NCBI GenBank assembly: GCA_964384945.1
Contig: CAYLMK010000041.1
Span: 1 to 25,936 of the forward strand
From: S015-6 sp964384945
GTDB taxonomy: Bacteria; Desulfobacterota; DSWW01
Direction of reading: 5' to 3'
Length of the DNA stretch: 25,936 nucleotides
Both the position numbers and the translations under genes were made by a program. This document shows, piece by piece, positions 15,382 through 23,532 of this stretch (its first letter is position 1; every line of letters begins with the position of its first letter). Below the pieces are notes generated by a model. That model was not told the origin of the DNA, did not search any database, and worked only from the letters and a program-made list of their open reading frames with translations.

Positions 15382-17220
15382 CTAGGAAATGGCGTCGAAG
15401 CGGCACGCCGCGATACAGCTCATGCACTTCACGCAGATCCCCTTGTCGATGCGGGCGGGCTGTTTCTTTTCCCAGGTGATGGCGCTCACGGGGCAGGCCC
15501 GGTAGCACAGCCCGCACATCGTGCACTTCTCCACGTCCACCTCGAACTTGACCAGCGGCACGCAAGCGTGGGCCGGGCAGATCTTCTCGTGGATGTGGGC
15601 CTCGTATTCGTGGCGGAAGTATCGGAGCGTGGAAAGAACGGGGTTCGGGGCCGTCTGGCCAAGGCCGCACAGGGAGGAGTCCTTGATGATGCGGCTGAGC
15701 TCCTCGAGCGCGTCCAGGTCCTCGGGCTTCCCCTCCCCTCTCGTGATCCGCTCCAGGATGTGCAGGATCTGTTTGGTTCCTTCGCGGCAGGGCGTGCACT
15801 TGCCGCAGGATTCATCCTGGCAGAAGTCCATGAAGAAGCGGGCCATGTCCACCATGCAGGTGGTGTCGTCCATCACGATCATCCCGCCGGAGCCCATGAT
15901 GGCGCCTGCCTGGGTGATCGCCTCGTAGTCGGTGGGTGTGTCCAGCTTGTCCTCGGGCAGACACCCGCCGGAGGGCCCGCCGATCTGGACCGCCTTGAAC
16001 TTGCGCTTGTTGGGAATCCCCCCTCCGATGCGAAAGACGATGTCCCGCAGCGTGGTCCCCATGGGCACCTCGACCAGCCCCACGTTCTTCACCGCTCCGG
16101 TCAGGGCAAAGACCTTCGTGCCGCGCGACTTTTCGTAACCGATGGCGTGGTACCACTCGGCGCCCTCGCGGAGGATGGTCGGAATGTTGGAAAGGGTTTC
16201 CACGTTGTTCAGGATAGTGGGCTTCCTCCAGAGCCCCTCGTTCGCCGGGAAGGGAGGCCGCGGCCGCGGGTTGCCCCTTCTGCCCTCGACCGATGCCATC
16301 AGGGCCGTTTCTTCCCCGCACACGAAGGCCCCGGCTCCCACGTACAGATCGACGTCGAAGGAGAAGCCGGTGCCGAAGATATTCTCTCCCAGCAGGCCGT
16401 AGCCCCTGGCCGCCTTGATCGCCTTCTGGAGGGTCCGCACCGCGATCGGGTACTCGGCCCTGCAGTAAATGTACCCCTGGCCCGCCCCGATGGCCTTGGC
16501 CGCGATCGCCATGCCCTCGAGCACGCTGTGCGGGTCGCTCTCCAGGACCGAGCGGTCCATGTAAGCGCCCGGGTCGCCCTCGTCCGCGTTGCACAGAACG
16601 AACTTGGTATCTCCCTTGGCCTGCATGCAGAACTTCCACTTCATGCCCGTGGGGAAGCCCGCCCCGCCACGGCCCCGGATTCCGGACCTGAGGACCACGT
16701 CCACGATCTCCTCCGGCTTCATCCCGCAGAGGGCCTTGTAGAGGCCCTGGTAGCCGTCCTGGGCGATGTAGTCATCGATCGATTCCGGGTCGATCCGGCC
16801 GCGGTTGCGCAGCACGACGAACTTCTGTCCCTGAAAGAAGGGATCCTCCTCCTCGTTGAGGACCTGATCCTCCTCGACCGCTCCGCCGAAGACGTGTTTC
16901 TCGAGAATCTGCTCCAGCTTCGCCGGATCCACGCGACGGTAGCGAACCGGCTTGCGGCCCGGGAGGTCCACGGTGATGATCGGCTCCATGCCGCAGAAGC
17001 CCACGCACCCGGTCTGCATGATACGGTAGGCGTCCTCCGGCTCCCCCCTCGCCTTGAGCAGCTCGAAGAGCTTCTGCCATACCTTCTCCGCGCCCGACGC
17101 GATCCCGCAGGTACCCTTGTGTACCGTGATGCCTGCCTTCTTCCCGTTGGAGGCCAGGTCTCTTTTCCGGCTCGTCCGCTCCTTGATCCGGTTGAGATCC
17201 TCCAGGCTGATTCTTCCCAT
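15382..17220 (-). CDS. NuoF-like FMN/NAD-binding electron-transfer subunit of formate dehydrogenase
   Basis: A 612-residue flavoprotein that passes electrons between formate dehydrogenase and NAD(H), possibly with ferredoxin. The N-terminus (about 25-120) is a thioredoxin-like [2Fe-2S] domain (GTCGIASGA, CVGFCGMEP). The NuoF core carries the FMN/NAD loops GIRGRGGAGFPTGMKWKF and GAGAFVCGEETALMASVEG, an SLBB domain, and the [4Fe-4S] motif ESCGKCTPC. A C-terminal 2[4Fe-4S] ferredoxin domain (CTMCGLCYRACPV and CVKCMSCIAACRF) is present. This layout matches HydB/HndC and NAD-dependent FdhB subunits, some of which are electron-bifurcating. GGAG sits 10 nt before the ATG. It lies 37 bp after the NuoE-like gene. 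Confidence 0.93.
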   Translation of the reverse strand: MGRISLEDLNRIKERTSRKRDLASNGKKAGITVHKGTCGIASGAEKVWQKLFELLKARGEPEDAYRIMQTGCVGFCGMEPIITVDLPGRKPVRYRRVDPAKLEQILEKHVFGGAVEEDQVLNEEEDPFFQGQKFVVLRNRGRIDPESIDDYIAQDGYQGLYKALCGMKPEEIVDVVLRSGIRGRGGAGFPTGMKWKFCMQAKGDTKFVLCNADEGDPGAYMDRSVLESDPHSVLEGMAIAAKAIGAGQGYIYCRAEYPIAVRTLQKAIKAARGYGLLGENIFGTGFSFDVDLYVGAGAFVCGEETALMASVEGRRGNPRPRPPFPANEGLWRKPTILNNVETLSNIPTILREGAEWYHAIGYEKSRGTKVFALTGAVKNVGLVEVPMGTTLRDIVFRIGGGIPNKRKFKAVQIGGPSGGCLPEDKLDTPTDYEAITQAGAIMGSGGMIVMDDTTCMVDMARFFMDFCQDESCGKCTPCREGTKQILHILERITRGEGKPEDLDALEELSRIIKDSSLCGLGQTAPNPVLSTLRYFRHEYEAHIHEKICPAHACVPLVKFEVDVEKCTMCGLCYRACPVSAITWEKKQPARIDKGICVKCMSCIAACRFDAIS

Positions 17221-17257
17221 CGATTTCGACTCCGGCGATGTTAGGGTCGTCCAGGAT

Positions 17258-17776
17258 TCACTTGTACTGCTCGAGGATGGAAGGCATGTCTTTGACGCGC
17301 ACCTCCTTGTGCACGTCCTCGCCGACCGTGATCACGGGCGCGATGCCGCAGCACCCCAGGCAGCGGACGCCTTCGATCGAAAACCTCCTGTCCTCGGTCG
17401 TGCTGCCGACCGCACAGCGGAGGTCGCGGCTCAGCTGGTCCACGAGATCCTTGTTTCCGCGCACGTAGCAGGCCGTGCCCAGGCAGACCTTGATCAAGTG
17501 TCGGCCGATCGGTTCCTGCCGGAAGAAAGAGTAGAAGGTAACCACGCCGTAAACTTCGCTGAGCGAGAGCCTCAGGCCCGCGGCGATTCGCTGCTGAAGC
17601 GAGAGCGGAATGTAGCCGGTGACGTCCTGTACATCCTTCAAAACCGGGATCAGCGCGCCCGGTCTGTCCCGGTTCTGCCGGATGATGGAGTCGACCGCAT
17701 CCATCTGTTCGGCGCTGAACTCGCTCGAAACCGTTTCTTCGGACGCCGCTGCGTTCCGGGTCAAAGCCTGTGCCAT
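17258..17776 (-). CDS. NuoE-like [2Fe-2S] subunit of formate dehydrogenase
   Basis: A 172-residue thioredoxin-fold ferredoxin subunit. The helical N-terminal part includes the family motif VQDVTGYIP and a YGVVTFYSFF segment. The cluster ligands are C98 and C103 (CLGTACYVRG) and C139 and C143 (RCLGCCG). In this complex type it relays electrons next to the NuoF-like subunit. The start at 17776 is chosen because GCGGAGGA lies 6 nt before it, and because the longer start at 17827 overlaps the -10 box of the operon promoter and would not be transcribed. The length agrees with HndA/HydC-type proteins. First gene of the operon. Confidence 0.93.
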   Translation of the reverse strand: MAQALTRNAAASEETVSSEFSAEQMDAVDSIIRQNRDRPGALIPVLKDVQDVTGYIPLSLQQRIAAGLRLSLSEVYGVVTFYSFFRQEPIGRHLIKVCLGTACYVRGNKDLVDQLSRDLRCAVGSTTEDRRFSIEGVRCLGCCGIAPVITVGEDVHKEVRVKDMPSILEQYK

Positions 17777-17825
17777 GGATTCCTCCGCATGTCGAACTTC
17801 TTGAGCCGGCAGGTACGAGAGCGAC

Positions 17826-17855
17826 ATCCTAGCCTGCGGCAGGGGATTTTGTCAA
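17826..17855 (-). promoter_or_regulatory. Sigma-70-type promoter of the formate dehydrogenase operon
   Basis: A perfect -35 TTGACA (17850-17855) is separated by 18 bp from TAGGAT (17826-17831, four of six matches to the -10 consensus). Transcription would begin near 17820, about 45 nt before the NuoE-like ATG at 17776. It falls in the 117-bp gap after the glycosyltransferase gene. Confidence 0.6.
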
Positions 17856-17893
17856 TCGGATCGGGCACTTGTTTTTCGTTCGACCCCGCTCTT

Positions 17894-19033
17894 TCAGCCC
17901 CTTCCGACGCCGGCCGCGCCTCCCGCGATCCGCCGTCTGCAGGCCTCCAGGATGTCCTCGGCGCCGGACCTCCAGGAGCACTCCTTGGCCCGCCTCGCCC
18001 CTTTGCCGATCAGGGAGCGCCTCAGTTCACGGTCGGTCAGGACGCGGCTCATGGCCGCCTCCAGCTCGCCCGCATCGGTCGGATCCACCAGGACCGCCGC
18101 ATCGCCCACCACCTCAGGCAGAGAGGACGTCCGGGAGGTGACGACCGGGCACCCGCATGCCATCGCCTCGAGCGGGGTGAGCCCGAAACCCTCCTCGGAG
18201 GAGGGGTACACGTACAGGTCGGCAAGCCCGTAGTAAGAGGGAAGGCTCTCGTTCGGCACGTAGTCGAGAAAGAGAACCTCGTGCTCGAGCCCCAGCGAAC
18301 GGGCCGCCCGCAGGACTTCCGGAAAGAAGGGGGTCTTGGGACCCACCACGACCAGCTTCTGCGGAAAGGCGCCCCTGGCCCTCAGTCCGCGGAAGGCAGC
18401 CAGCAAGGTCTTCACGTTCCGGCGGGGGTCATGGGCCCCTACGGTCAGGACGTACGACTCGGGTAGCCCCTGGGCGCGGCGCAACATTTTCCTTTCCGCC
18501 TCGTCTCCTGCCGGAGGGCGAAAGTGATCCGATACGCCCGTATGAAAGACCACGATCTTCTCGGGCGGAACCCCGAGCCGAGCCGTGATCTCCGCCTTGC
18601 TCGCCTGGGAGAGGGTGAGAATCAGGTCCGCCTTCCGTGCGCATCGCGGGACCATGGCCCTCCAGTATCGGGTCCATGCATCGCTCTGCGCGCCGGTCGT
18701 CAGGAAGATAAGGTCATAGAGGATCAGGCCCAGGCGGGTCGGGCAGGCGAGGGGCCCGATCGGGTCCATGCAGAGCAGCATGTCGGCCTTCTCCCGGAGG
18801 GCCACGGCCGGCAGCCAGACCTGCTTCCATGTCATGTTCCGGAGGAAGTTGACCGCCTGGAGCGGAAGAGAGGACACGCCCTTTCCCGGGGGAGGCGCCA
18901 CGGACTCCGGGATGCATTTGCAGACGATTCCCGGATCCTGATGCGCGCGGATCTCCCGGGCGAGGTTCCTGACGTACGTTCCGATCCCCGTGATGTTCCG
19001 GCTTCCTTCCCGCACATCGAACAAGATCTTCAC
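17894..19033 (-). CDS. GT-B fold glycosyltransferase, family 4-type (GT4/"group 1")
   Basis: A 379-residue retaining glycosyltransferase. The N-terminal half opens VKILFDVREGSRNITGIGTY, the usual beta strand plus glycine-rich acceptor loop. The C-terminal nucleotide-sugar domain has VLTVGAHDPRRNVKTLLAAF and the E-x7-E signature in SSEEGFGLTPLEAMACGCPV. The GTG at 19033 is the likely start, with GAGGGA a few bases before it. The reading frame stays open far upstream only because of high GC, and that stretch has no domain. It probably builds an envelope polysaccharide or glycolipid. It is divergent from the MFS gene and upstream of the formate dehydrogenase operon on the same strand. Confidence 0.88.
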   Translation of the reverse strand: MKILFDVREGSRNITGIGTYVRNLAREIRAHQDPGIVCKCIPESVAPPPGKGVSSLPLQAVNFLRNMTWKQVWLPAVALREKADMLLCMDPIGPLACPTRLGLILYDLIFLTTGAQSDAWTRYWRAMVPRCARKADLILTLSQASKAEITARLGVPPEKIVVFHTGVSDHFRPPAGDEAERKMLRRAQGLPESYVLTVGAHDPRRNVKTLLAAFRGLRARGAFPQKLVVVGPKTPFFPEVLRAARSLGLEHEVLFLDYVPNESLPSYYGLADLYVYPSSEEGFGLTPLEAMACGCPVVTSRTSSLPEVVGDAAVLVDPTDAGELEAAMSRVLTDRELRRSLIGKGARRAKECSWRSGAEDILEACRRRIAGGAAGVGRG

Positions 19034-19450
19034 CGGTCCCTCTTCATGCGCCGTCGGGGGCAGCCGGGCATTCGTGGGAAGCCACTGATTCCGGCGCCTG
19101 CCCGGGCATCCGCCCGTCGCAAGGTAGCATACCGCCATGCAGCATGCCAAACGGAGATTGCGGCGTCCGTTTGGCATCATGGAATGTGAAAGAAGATCAT
19201 GAATCCTCGTGTCCCGCATGGACATTGGATGGAATGCCTGGTAGGGTTCCATAAATAAGGACCCAGGCGGCAGACGGTGCACGGTATCCCGTGGGTTGTG
19301 GTCCATGATCAATTCTTCATGCGAAAAGCCAGGCATGGTGATGCAGTTTGCAACGGCATACCCCTCGTTTCCCTCGCCGCCGGGACCCTCCCGTACTGCG
19401 TTCCTTGAATACCTTGCTTTTTCGAGCCGGTCTTCGGCCAGGCGCCCAGG
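19034..19450. other. Divergent intergenic region between glycosyltransferase and MFS genes
   Basis: Holds a perfect 12-bp inverted repeat (19144-19177, described separately) and somewhat lower GC than its neighbours. No RNA gene or coding region was recognised. It must contain the promoters of both flanking genes, but I could not place -35/-10 boxes with confidence. Confidence 0.4.
19144..19177. repeat. Perfect 12-bp inverted repeat (operator or hairpin)
   Basis: The arm ATGCCAAACGGA (19144-19155) is the exact reverse complement of TCCGTTTGGCAT (19166-19177), with 10 nt between. It lies roughly 110 bp upstream of the glycosyltransferase start and 270 bp upstream of the MFS start. Either a regulator binding site or an RNA hairpin is possible; no T-run follows on either strand. 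Confidence 0.55.
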
Positions 19451-20761
19451 ATGAAGGATCTTCTCACCGAGGAGTGGAGGACGCTCCGCTGGCCGACCGC
19501 GGTAGGGGCCTGCATCTCGATCGCCGCTTCGACGGCAAACTTCTTTCTGCCGGTTTACTTCAAAGCGGAGCTTGGTTTCACGGGCTCGCAGATCGGCCTT
19601 CTCTACGCCCTCTTCTCCGTGACCACCCTTCTGGCCGTCGTGCCGATAGGTCTTCGCAACGACCGGAGCTCCCCCCGGGTGCTCGTGGCCGCCAGCCTCG
19701 TTCTCACTTCTGCGGCTGCCCTGGGTATGGCGGCGGCAAGGGGTTTCGTTCCTTACCTCATGGTCTTTCTCGTCTATGGACTCGGTCTTTCCGCATTCCG
19801 GATCTCCCTGGACGCCCTGATGTTCAAGACCGGAAACGGCCGGGCGACCGGCAGGCGGTTCGGATGGTTCAATGCCTTCAGGATGGTTGGCTTCGGCCTG
19901 GGGACCGTCGGGGCGGGATACGTGCTGAAAGCACGGGGGTTCCCCGGGACGCTCGTGTTGATTGCGGCCATTGCGCTCGCGACTCTCTCCATGGTCCCGC
20001 TGCTGTCCGCGGTCAAGGTAGGCTTTCCGAGGCTCCGGGAGTACGTTGCGGACTTCCGCAGTCGGGGCATTCTTGCATTTGTCATTTGGCTCTTCCTTTT
20101 CAGCCTCCACTGGGGGGCGGAGCTGACCTCCTATGGGCTTTTCCTGCGCGAGCGACTCGAACTCTCCCTCGCAGGGATGGGCTGGTACATGGGTGCGGAG
20201 TACCTGGTCCTGGCCGCAACCTGCCTGGGGGCCGGGATGCGCTACGACCGGGGGCTGGACCTGAGGACGCTGGCCATCCCGGGCCTCGTCCTTTCCGGCC
20301 TCGGCCAGTGCCTGATGTGCGTGCCCGTCCTGTGGTTTTCCGTTCTGTGGCGGTGCATCCACGGCATCGGGGACGGGCTCATCGTGATCGTATTCTATCT
20401 GGGCGTGGCAAGGCTTTTCAATTTGAGCCGGATCGGCGGCCATAGCTCTGTGGCGAACCTGGTCATGATGATGGGCTCGTTCGTCGGATCCCTGGCCTTT
20501 GGCCCCCTGGGCCAGAGGTTCGGCTACGACAAACCCCTCATCGCAACGGGCGTTCTGGCGGTCCTGCTGGCCTTGCCGGTGGCGTTGCGGCGGCGCAGCG
20601 GGCAGGGTCATGCAGTGGCTTGCAACAATGGGAACGTGCTTTCCGATGGGAAGAAAACAGCAACGGAAGAAATTGCGTGTCGAGGAGCAGACCACACAAG
20701 ATCTTGTGTGACCCCGCCGGGGCCTGCGAGCGATCCTCGACGACTCACGTTGAAGACATGA
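19451..20761 (+). CDS. MFS transporter
   Basis: A 436-residue polytopic inner-membrane protein with about 11-12 hydrophobic helices between residues 14 and 380. The pattern is Major Facilitator-like: the helix 2-3 loop PIGLRNDRSSPR (a degenerate form of the GxxxDRxGRR motif), and the helix 8-9 loop GMRYDRGLDLR. The substrate is not evident. The last 55 or so residues (from RRRSGQ) are hydrophilic, cysteine- and glycine-containing, and unlike a normal MFS tail. They overlap a palindromic, structure-prone DNA segment (20679-20741), so the gene may have been extended past its original stop. The ATG at 19451 has only a weak ribosome-binding site. The mevalonate decarboxylase gene follows 16 bp after the stop. 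Confidence 0.82.
   Translation: MKDLLTEEWRTLRWPTAVGACISIAASTANFFLPVYFKAELGFTGSQIGLLYALFSVTTLLAVVPIGLRNDRSSPRVLVAASLVLTSAAALGMAAARGFVPYLMVFLVYGLGLSAFRISLDALMFKTGNGRATGRRFGWFNAFRMVGFGLGTVGAGYVLKARGFPGTLVLIAAIALATLSMVPLLSAVKVGFPRLREYVADFRSRGILAFVIWLFLFSLHWGAELTSYGLFLRERLELSLAGMGWYMGAEYLVLAATCLGAGMRYDRGLDLRTLAIPGLVLSGLGQCLMCVPVLWFSVLWRCIHGIGDGLIVIVFYLGVARLFNLSRIGGHSSVANLVMMMGSFVGSLAFGPLGQRFGYDKPLIATGVLAVLLALPVALRRRSGQGHAVACNNGNVLSDGKKTATEEIACRGADHTRSCVTPPGPASDPRRLTLKT
20679..20741. repeat. Nested palindromes with cloverleaf-like folding potential
   Basis: An outer 8-bp inverted repeat (GTCGAGGA at 20679-20686, TCCTCGAC at 20734-20741) encloses a perfect 18-bp palindrome CACACAAGATCTTGTGTG (20693-20710) and a small CCCC-GCC-GGGG hairpin (20712-20722). 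In RNA this would be a stem with two side hairpins. It lies in the 3' end of the MFS frame, 37 bp before the mevalonate decarboxylase ATG. Confidence 0.55.
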
Positions 20762-20777
20762 CGTGTCCGGGAGAGCA

Positions 20778-21770
20778 ATGAAGGCGACGGCAAACGCGGG
20801 CAGCAACATTGCCTTTGTGAAGTACTGGGGGGTCGGGAGCGGCCGGCGCCATCCCCGGCTTCCGTTGAACCCCTCGGTCTCGATGACCCTGGACGCGGCC
20901 CGCACGACCACGACCGTGGCTTTTCTGCCCGGCCTGAAGGAGGACACCTGCACGATCAACGGCAGACCGGCCCCGGCCGAGGCGCTCGAACGCGTCCGAA
21001 GAGTCCTCGCCGACGTCCGCAGGCTCTCGCGTCGCAGGGCCTTCGCCCGGGTCGCATCGGTGAACCACTTCCCCACCTCCGCGGGCGTCGCCTCTTCCGC
21101 CTCGGGCTTCGCGGCCCTGGCCCTGGCCGCGGCCCGGGCCGCCGGTCTCGACCCTGCCCCGGAGACGCTGGTTCGCCTCACCCTGCTCGGCTCCGGCTCG
21201 GCCTGCCGGTCGCTATACGGCGGCTATGTCCTCTGGTCGCCCCCCGGCAATGAAAAGGCCTCTTCCAGGGTCCGCCAACTCGAGCCGGAGGACCACTGGC
21301 CGCTCGTGGATCTGGTGGTCATCCTGAGCCGCAAAAGGAAGGCCGTCCCGTCCGAGCAGGGTCATCTCCTTGCCCGGACCAGCCCTCTCCTGCAGGGGAG
21401 ACTGGCAACCCTCGGTGGAATCCTCGCAAGGGTCCGAAGGGCCATCCGGGACCGGGACCTGCAGGCGCTGGGCGGCTGGATCGAGGCGGATGCCCTGTGC
21501 ATGCACGCCGTGATGATGACGTCCCGCCCTCCGCTTCTCTACTGGGAGCCCGCCACCCTTGCCGTGATCAGGTCCGTCCGCGACCTGAGGATGCGCAGAG
21601 GGCTTCCCTGCTACTTCACGATCGATGCGGGCCCGAATGTCCACGTCATCACGCTCCCGGAAAAGGCGCAGGCCGTGAGCCTTGCCCTGCAGAGGGTCCA
21701 GCGTGTCCAGGAGATCCTCTGCTGTCCGACCGGAAGGGGCGCCGCCTTACAGAGGGAACACCTTTTTTAG
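20778..21770 (+). CDS. mvaD: Diphosphomevalonate decarboxylase
   Basis: A 330-residue GHMP-superfamily enzyme that converts mevalonate diphosphate and ATP to isopentenyl diphosphate. Diagnostic motifs are NIAFVKYWG (K15), LPLNPSVSMTLD, the ATP-binding NHFPTSAGVASSASGFAALA, GSGSACRSLYGGYV (R144) and TIDAGPNVHV (D283, catalytic base). The order, spacing and residue numbers agree with bacterial MvaD proteins. The ATG at 20778 is preferred to a GTG at 20763 because GGGAGAG lies just before it. No other mevalonate-pathway gene is present in the window. It ends by overlapping the convergent membrane protein gene by 4 nt (21767-21770). Confidence 0.93.
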   Translation: MKATANAGSNIAFVKYWGVGSGRRHPRLPLNPSVSMTLDAARTTTTVAFLPGLKEDTCTINGRPAPAEALERVRRVLADVRRLSRRRAFARVASVNHFPTSAGVASSASGFAALALAAARAAGLDPAPETLVRLTLLGSGSACRSLYGGYVLWSPPGNEKASSRVRQLEPEDHWPLVDLVVILSRKRKAVPSEQGHLLARTSPLLQGRLATLGGILARVRRAIRDRDLQALGGWIEADALCMHAVMMTSRPPLLYWEPATLAVIRSVRDLRMRRGLPCYFTIDAGPNVHVITLPEKAQAVSLALQRVQRVQEILCCPTGRGAALQREHLF

Positions 21771-23311
21771 TAGATGCATTTGAGAACCACGAGCCCGTCG
21801 CGATCGTAGATGACCTCTCGTCGTGCCGCCTGCGTCATGACCCTTCTCAGGAATTCCGAGACATCCCTGCGCGCCTGGTTGAGAAAACAGCAGTAGACCG
21901 TCCGGCCGTTGAAGTCGGGAAGAGCTTCCGGCCTGCCCATCCGTTCCTTCGCGACGATCCTCTCGGTGAGGAAGATGTCCTTGCCCGTTCCCAGGCGCAG
22001 GGCGATCCTGGAGCCCGGGACCCACTGGGTGGTCAGGATGATGGGAGCGGCTCCGGTGCGGCGGATGTCTTCCGCAAGGCTGTCGATCGCCGCTTCGGCC
22101 ATAGTCGAAACGAGGGCCCGCTGCTTGAACATCGGGATCTTCTCCGCCAGGACCCTTTTTTGATAAGGCTCGAGCGTCAGAGTGAGCAGCGCGGCGCAGA
22201 GGAGCCCCGCCTGCAGGCACCTGCCGACCGGGGCGGGGCGCACACGGCGCGCCAGGCCGCAGAGCCCGTCGAGGCCCGCACTTGCGATAAGGAGAAGAGA
22301 AACGAAGACGGTGTAGACATACTCGATCCGGAACAAGGTCCCGCGCAGGGCATAGACGAAGTAAAAAAGCAGAGTGCCTCCCGGCAGACACGCGACGAGC
22401 AACAGCGTGCGCGGCTGCCTGCGGAGCATCGCGGCGGCCCCGGCCAGGCACAGGACCCCGACCAGGCCGGTCCGGATCGAGAACCAGCCGGACAGGGAAA
22501 ACAGGTCGAACAGGGCCTTTGCCAGGCGGGGGAAATAAGCCAGCACCTGGGCGGCTTCGGGGACCGTGGGCAAATCCCTCCCGAGGATCGCCTCGGCGGC
22601 ATAGCTGCGTGCGATCTTCGTGCTGTACAGGGGATCCCCGAAAAACGCCCAGTCCGCGAGCACCCATACGAGGGGCATGGCGAGGGGAACCAGGAAAAGG
22701 AAATCGCGCCGGTTCAGCCCGGACCGCCGGCCGCCGGGGAGCCGGGGAGCGAACAGGGCGAGGACGAGCAGGTACGCGCAGGGCCAGCTGTCGGGCCTCG
22801 AGAGGTTGGCCAGGGACAGGAAGAGAACGGCAAGGATCCGATGCGGCGGCCGGTCCTTTCGGCCCATGCACGCCAGGGCCAGGAACAGGAACATCACGTT
22901 CAGGCACCCCGGCCCCCCCGAGAGGGTCGCACCGAAGATGCGGGGCAGCGTCGTCAGGAAGACGGAGAAGGCGATGCAGCCCGCCAGGGCCTCCCCCTGC
23001 CCGGTGAGCAGACGGCACCCTGCCCACACGGTCAGGGCCGTGGCCAGGATCAGGACCAGATGCACGGCCCAGAGGTCCCGCGTGATCCCATACGCGGCCC
23101 CGAAGAGGAGCATCTCCGCCGGCTTGGGAACCGTCCATCCTGCCCGGTGGACCTCGGTGAACAGGGTCATCCCGTAGGCCGCGTTCGCGACCACGTCCGA
23201 GCCCCGGTAGAACATCTCGCCCAGGTGGACCAGGAAGGCCAGGTAGTAGAAGAGACAAAGAAGAGAAAGCCCGATGGGAACCATCGCGGCCCTTGTCTTG
23301 ACCGGGAGCAT
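21767..23311 (-). CDS. Polytopic membrane protein, GT-C glycosyltransferase-like
   Basis: A 514-residue inner-membrane protein with about 10-11 transmembrane helices and a soluble C-terminal region of about 110 residues. After the first helix (residues 10-30) there is an acidic-containing loop, YRGSDV (D39), where GT-C enzymes such as ArnT and PMT carry a catalytic aspartate. The loops CMGRKDRPPHR and LSRPDSWP resemble mannosyltransferase-type proteins. The C-terminal part (TTQWVPGSRIALRLG, then VYCCFLNQARRDVSEFL) looks like the periplasmic domain of that class. The family call is tentative. The frame is open further upstream to 23545, but the first 78 codons are arginine/serine-rich without a membrane segment, so the ATG at 23311 is preferred. 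Confidence 0.7.
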   Translation of the reverse strand: MLPVKTRAAMVPIGLSLLCLFYYLAFLVHLGEMFYRGSDVVANAAYGMTLFTEVHRAGWTVPKPAEMLLFGAAYGITRDLWAVHLVLILATALTVWAGCRLLTGQGEALAGCIAFSVFLTTLPRIFGATLSGGPGCLNVMFLFLALACMGRKDRPPHRILAVLFLSLANLSRPDSWPCAYLLVLALFAPRLPGGRRSGLNRRDFLFLVPLAMPLVWVLADWAFFGDPLYSTKIARSYAAEAILGRDLPTVPEAAQVLAYFPRLAKALFDLFSLSGWFSIRTGLVGVLCLAGAAAMLRRQPRTLLLVACLPGGTLLFYFVYALRGTLFRIEYVYTVFVSLLLIASAGLDGLCGLARRVRPAPVGRCLQAGLLCAALLTLTLEPYQKRVLAEKIPMFKQRALVSTMAEAAIDSLAEDIRRTGAAPIILTTQWVPGSRIALRLGTGKDIFLTERIVAKERMGRPEALPDFNGRTVYCCFLNQARRDVSEFLRRVMTQAARREVIYDRDGLVVLKCIY

Positions 23312-23532
23312 CGCTGACACCCTGTTTCTCCGCAGACCGTGGCTCCCCCGCGTGCCCGACCCGCCTGCTTCCATCGCGCCCGCGGGAGGCGAGAAGGCAT
23401 TATAGGCGATGCCGGGCAGGGAACGCCAGGGTCGACGCATCCGGAACGGGCGCCTTGAATTTGTTCGCGCAAAGGGAGAAGATCGAACGGACCTGAGCAA
23501 CCCCGTTCCGTTTGCGATCCGGCTTTCCTGGA

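Noticed and set aside
12375..18466. Long open frames on the + strand across the formate dehydrogenase operon (about 400-630 codons each)
   Set aside because: They are antisense shadows created by high GC. They show arginine/alanine/proline-rich sequence without domains, while the - strand carries full enzyme families.
20695..20708. NrdR regulatory box
   Set aside because: The core resembles the NrdR consensus, but such sites come in pairs upstream of nrd genes; here there is one copy and no nucleotide-reductase gene.
19034..21181. Extension of the glycosyltransferase frame upstream by more than 700 codons
   Set aside because: The extra part has no domain and low-complexity composition, and it lies opposite the MFS and mvaD genes. 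A GTG with a ribosome-binding site at 19033 fits the family N-terminus.
21497..23317. A 606-codon + strand frame opposite the GT-C-like membrane protein
   Set aside because: It is rich in E, G, R and Q with no domain; the - strand protein has clear transmembrane helices.
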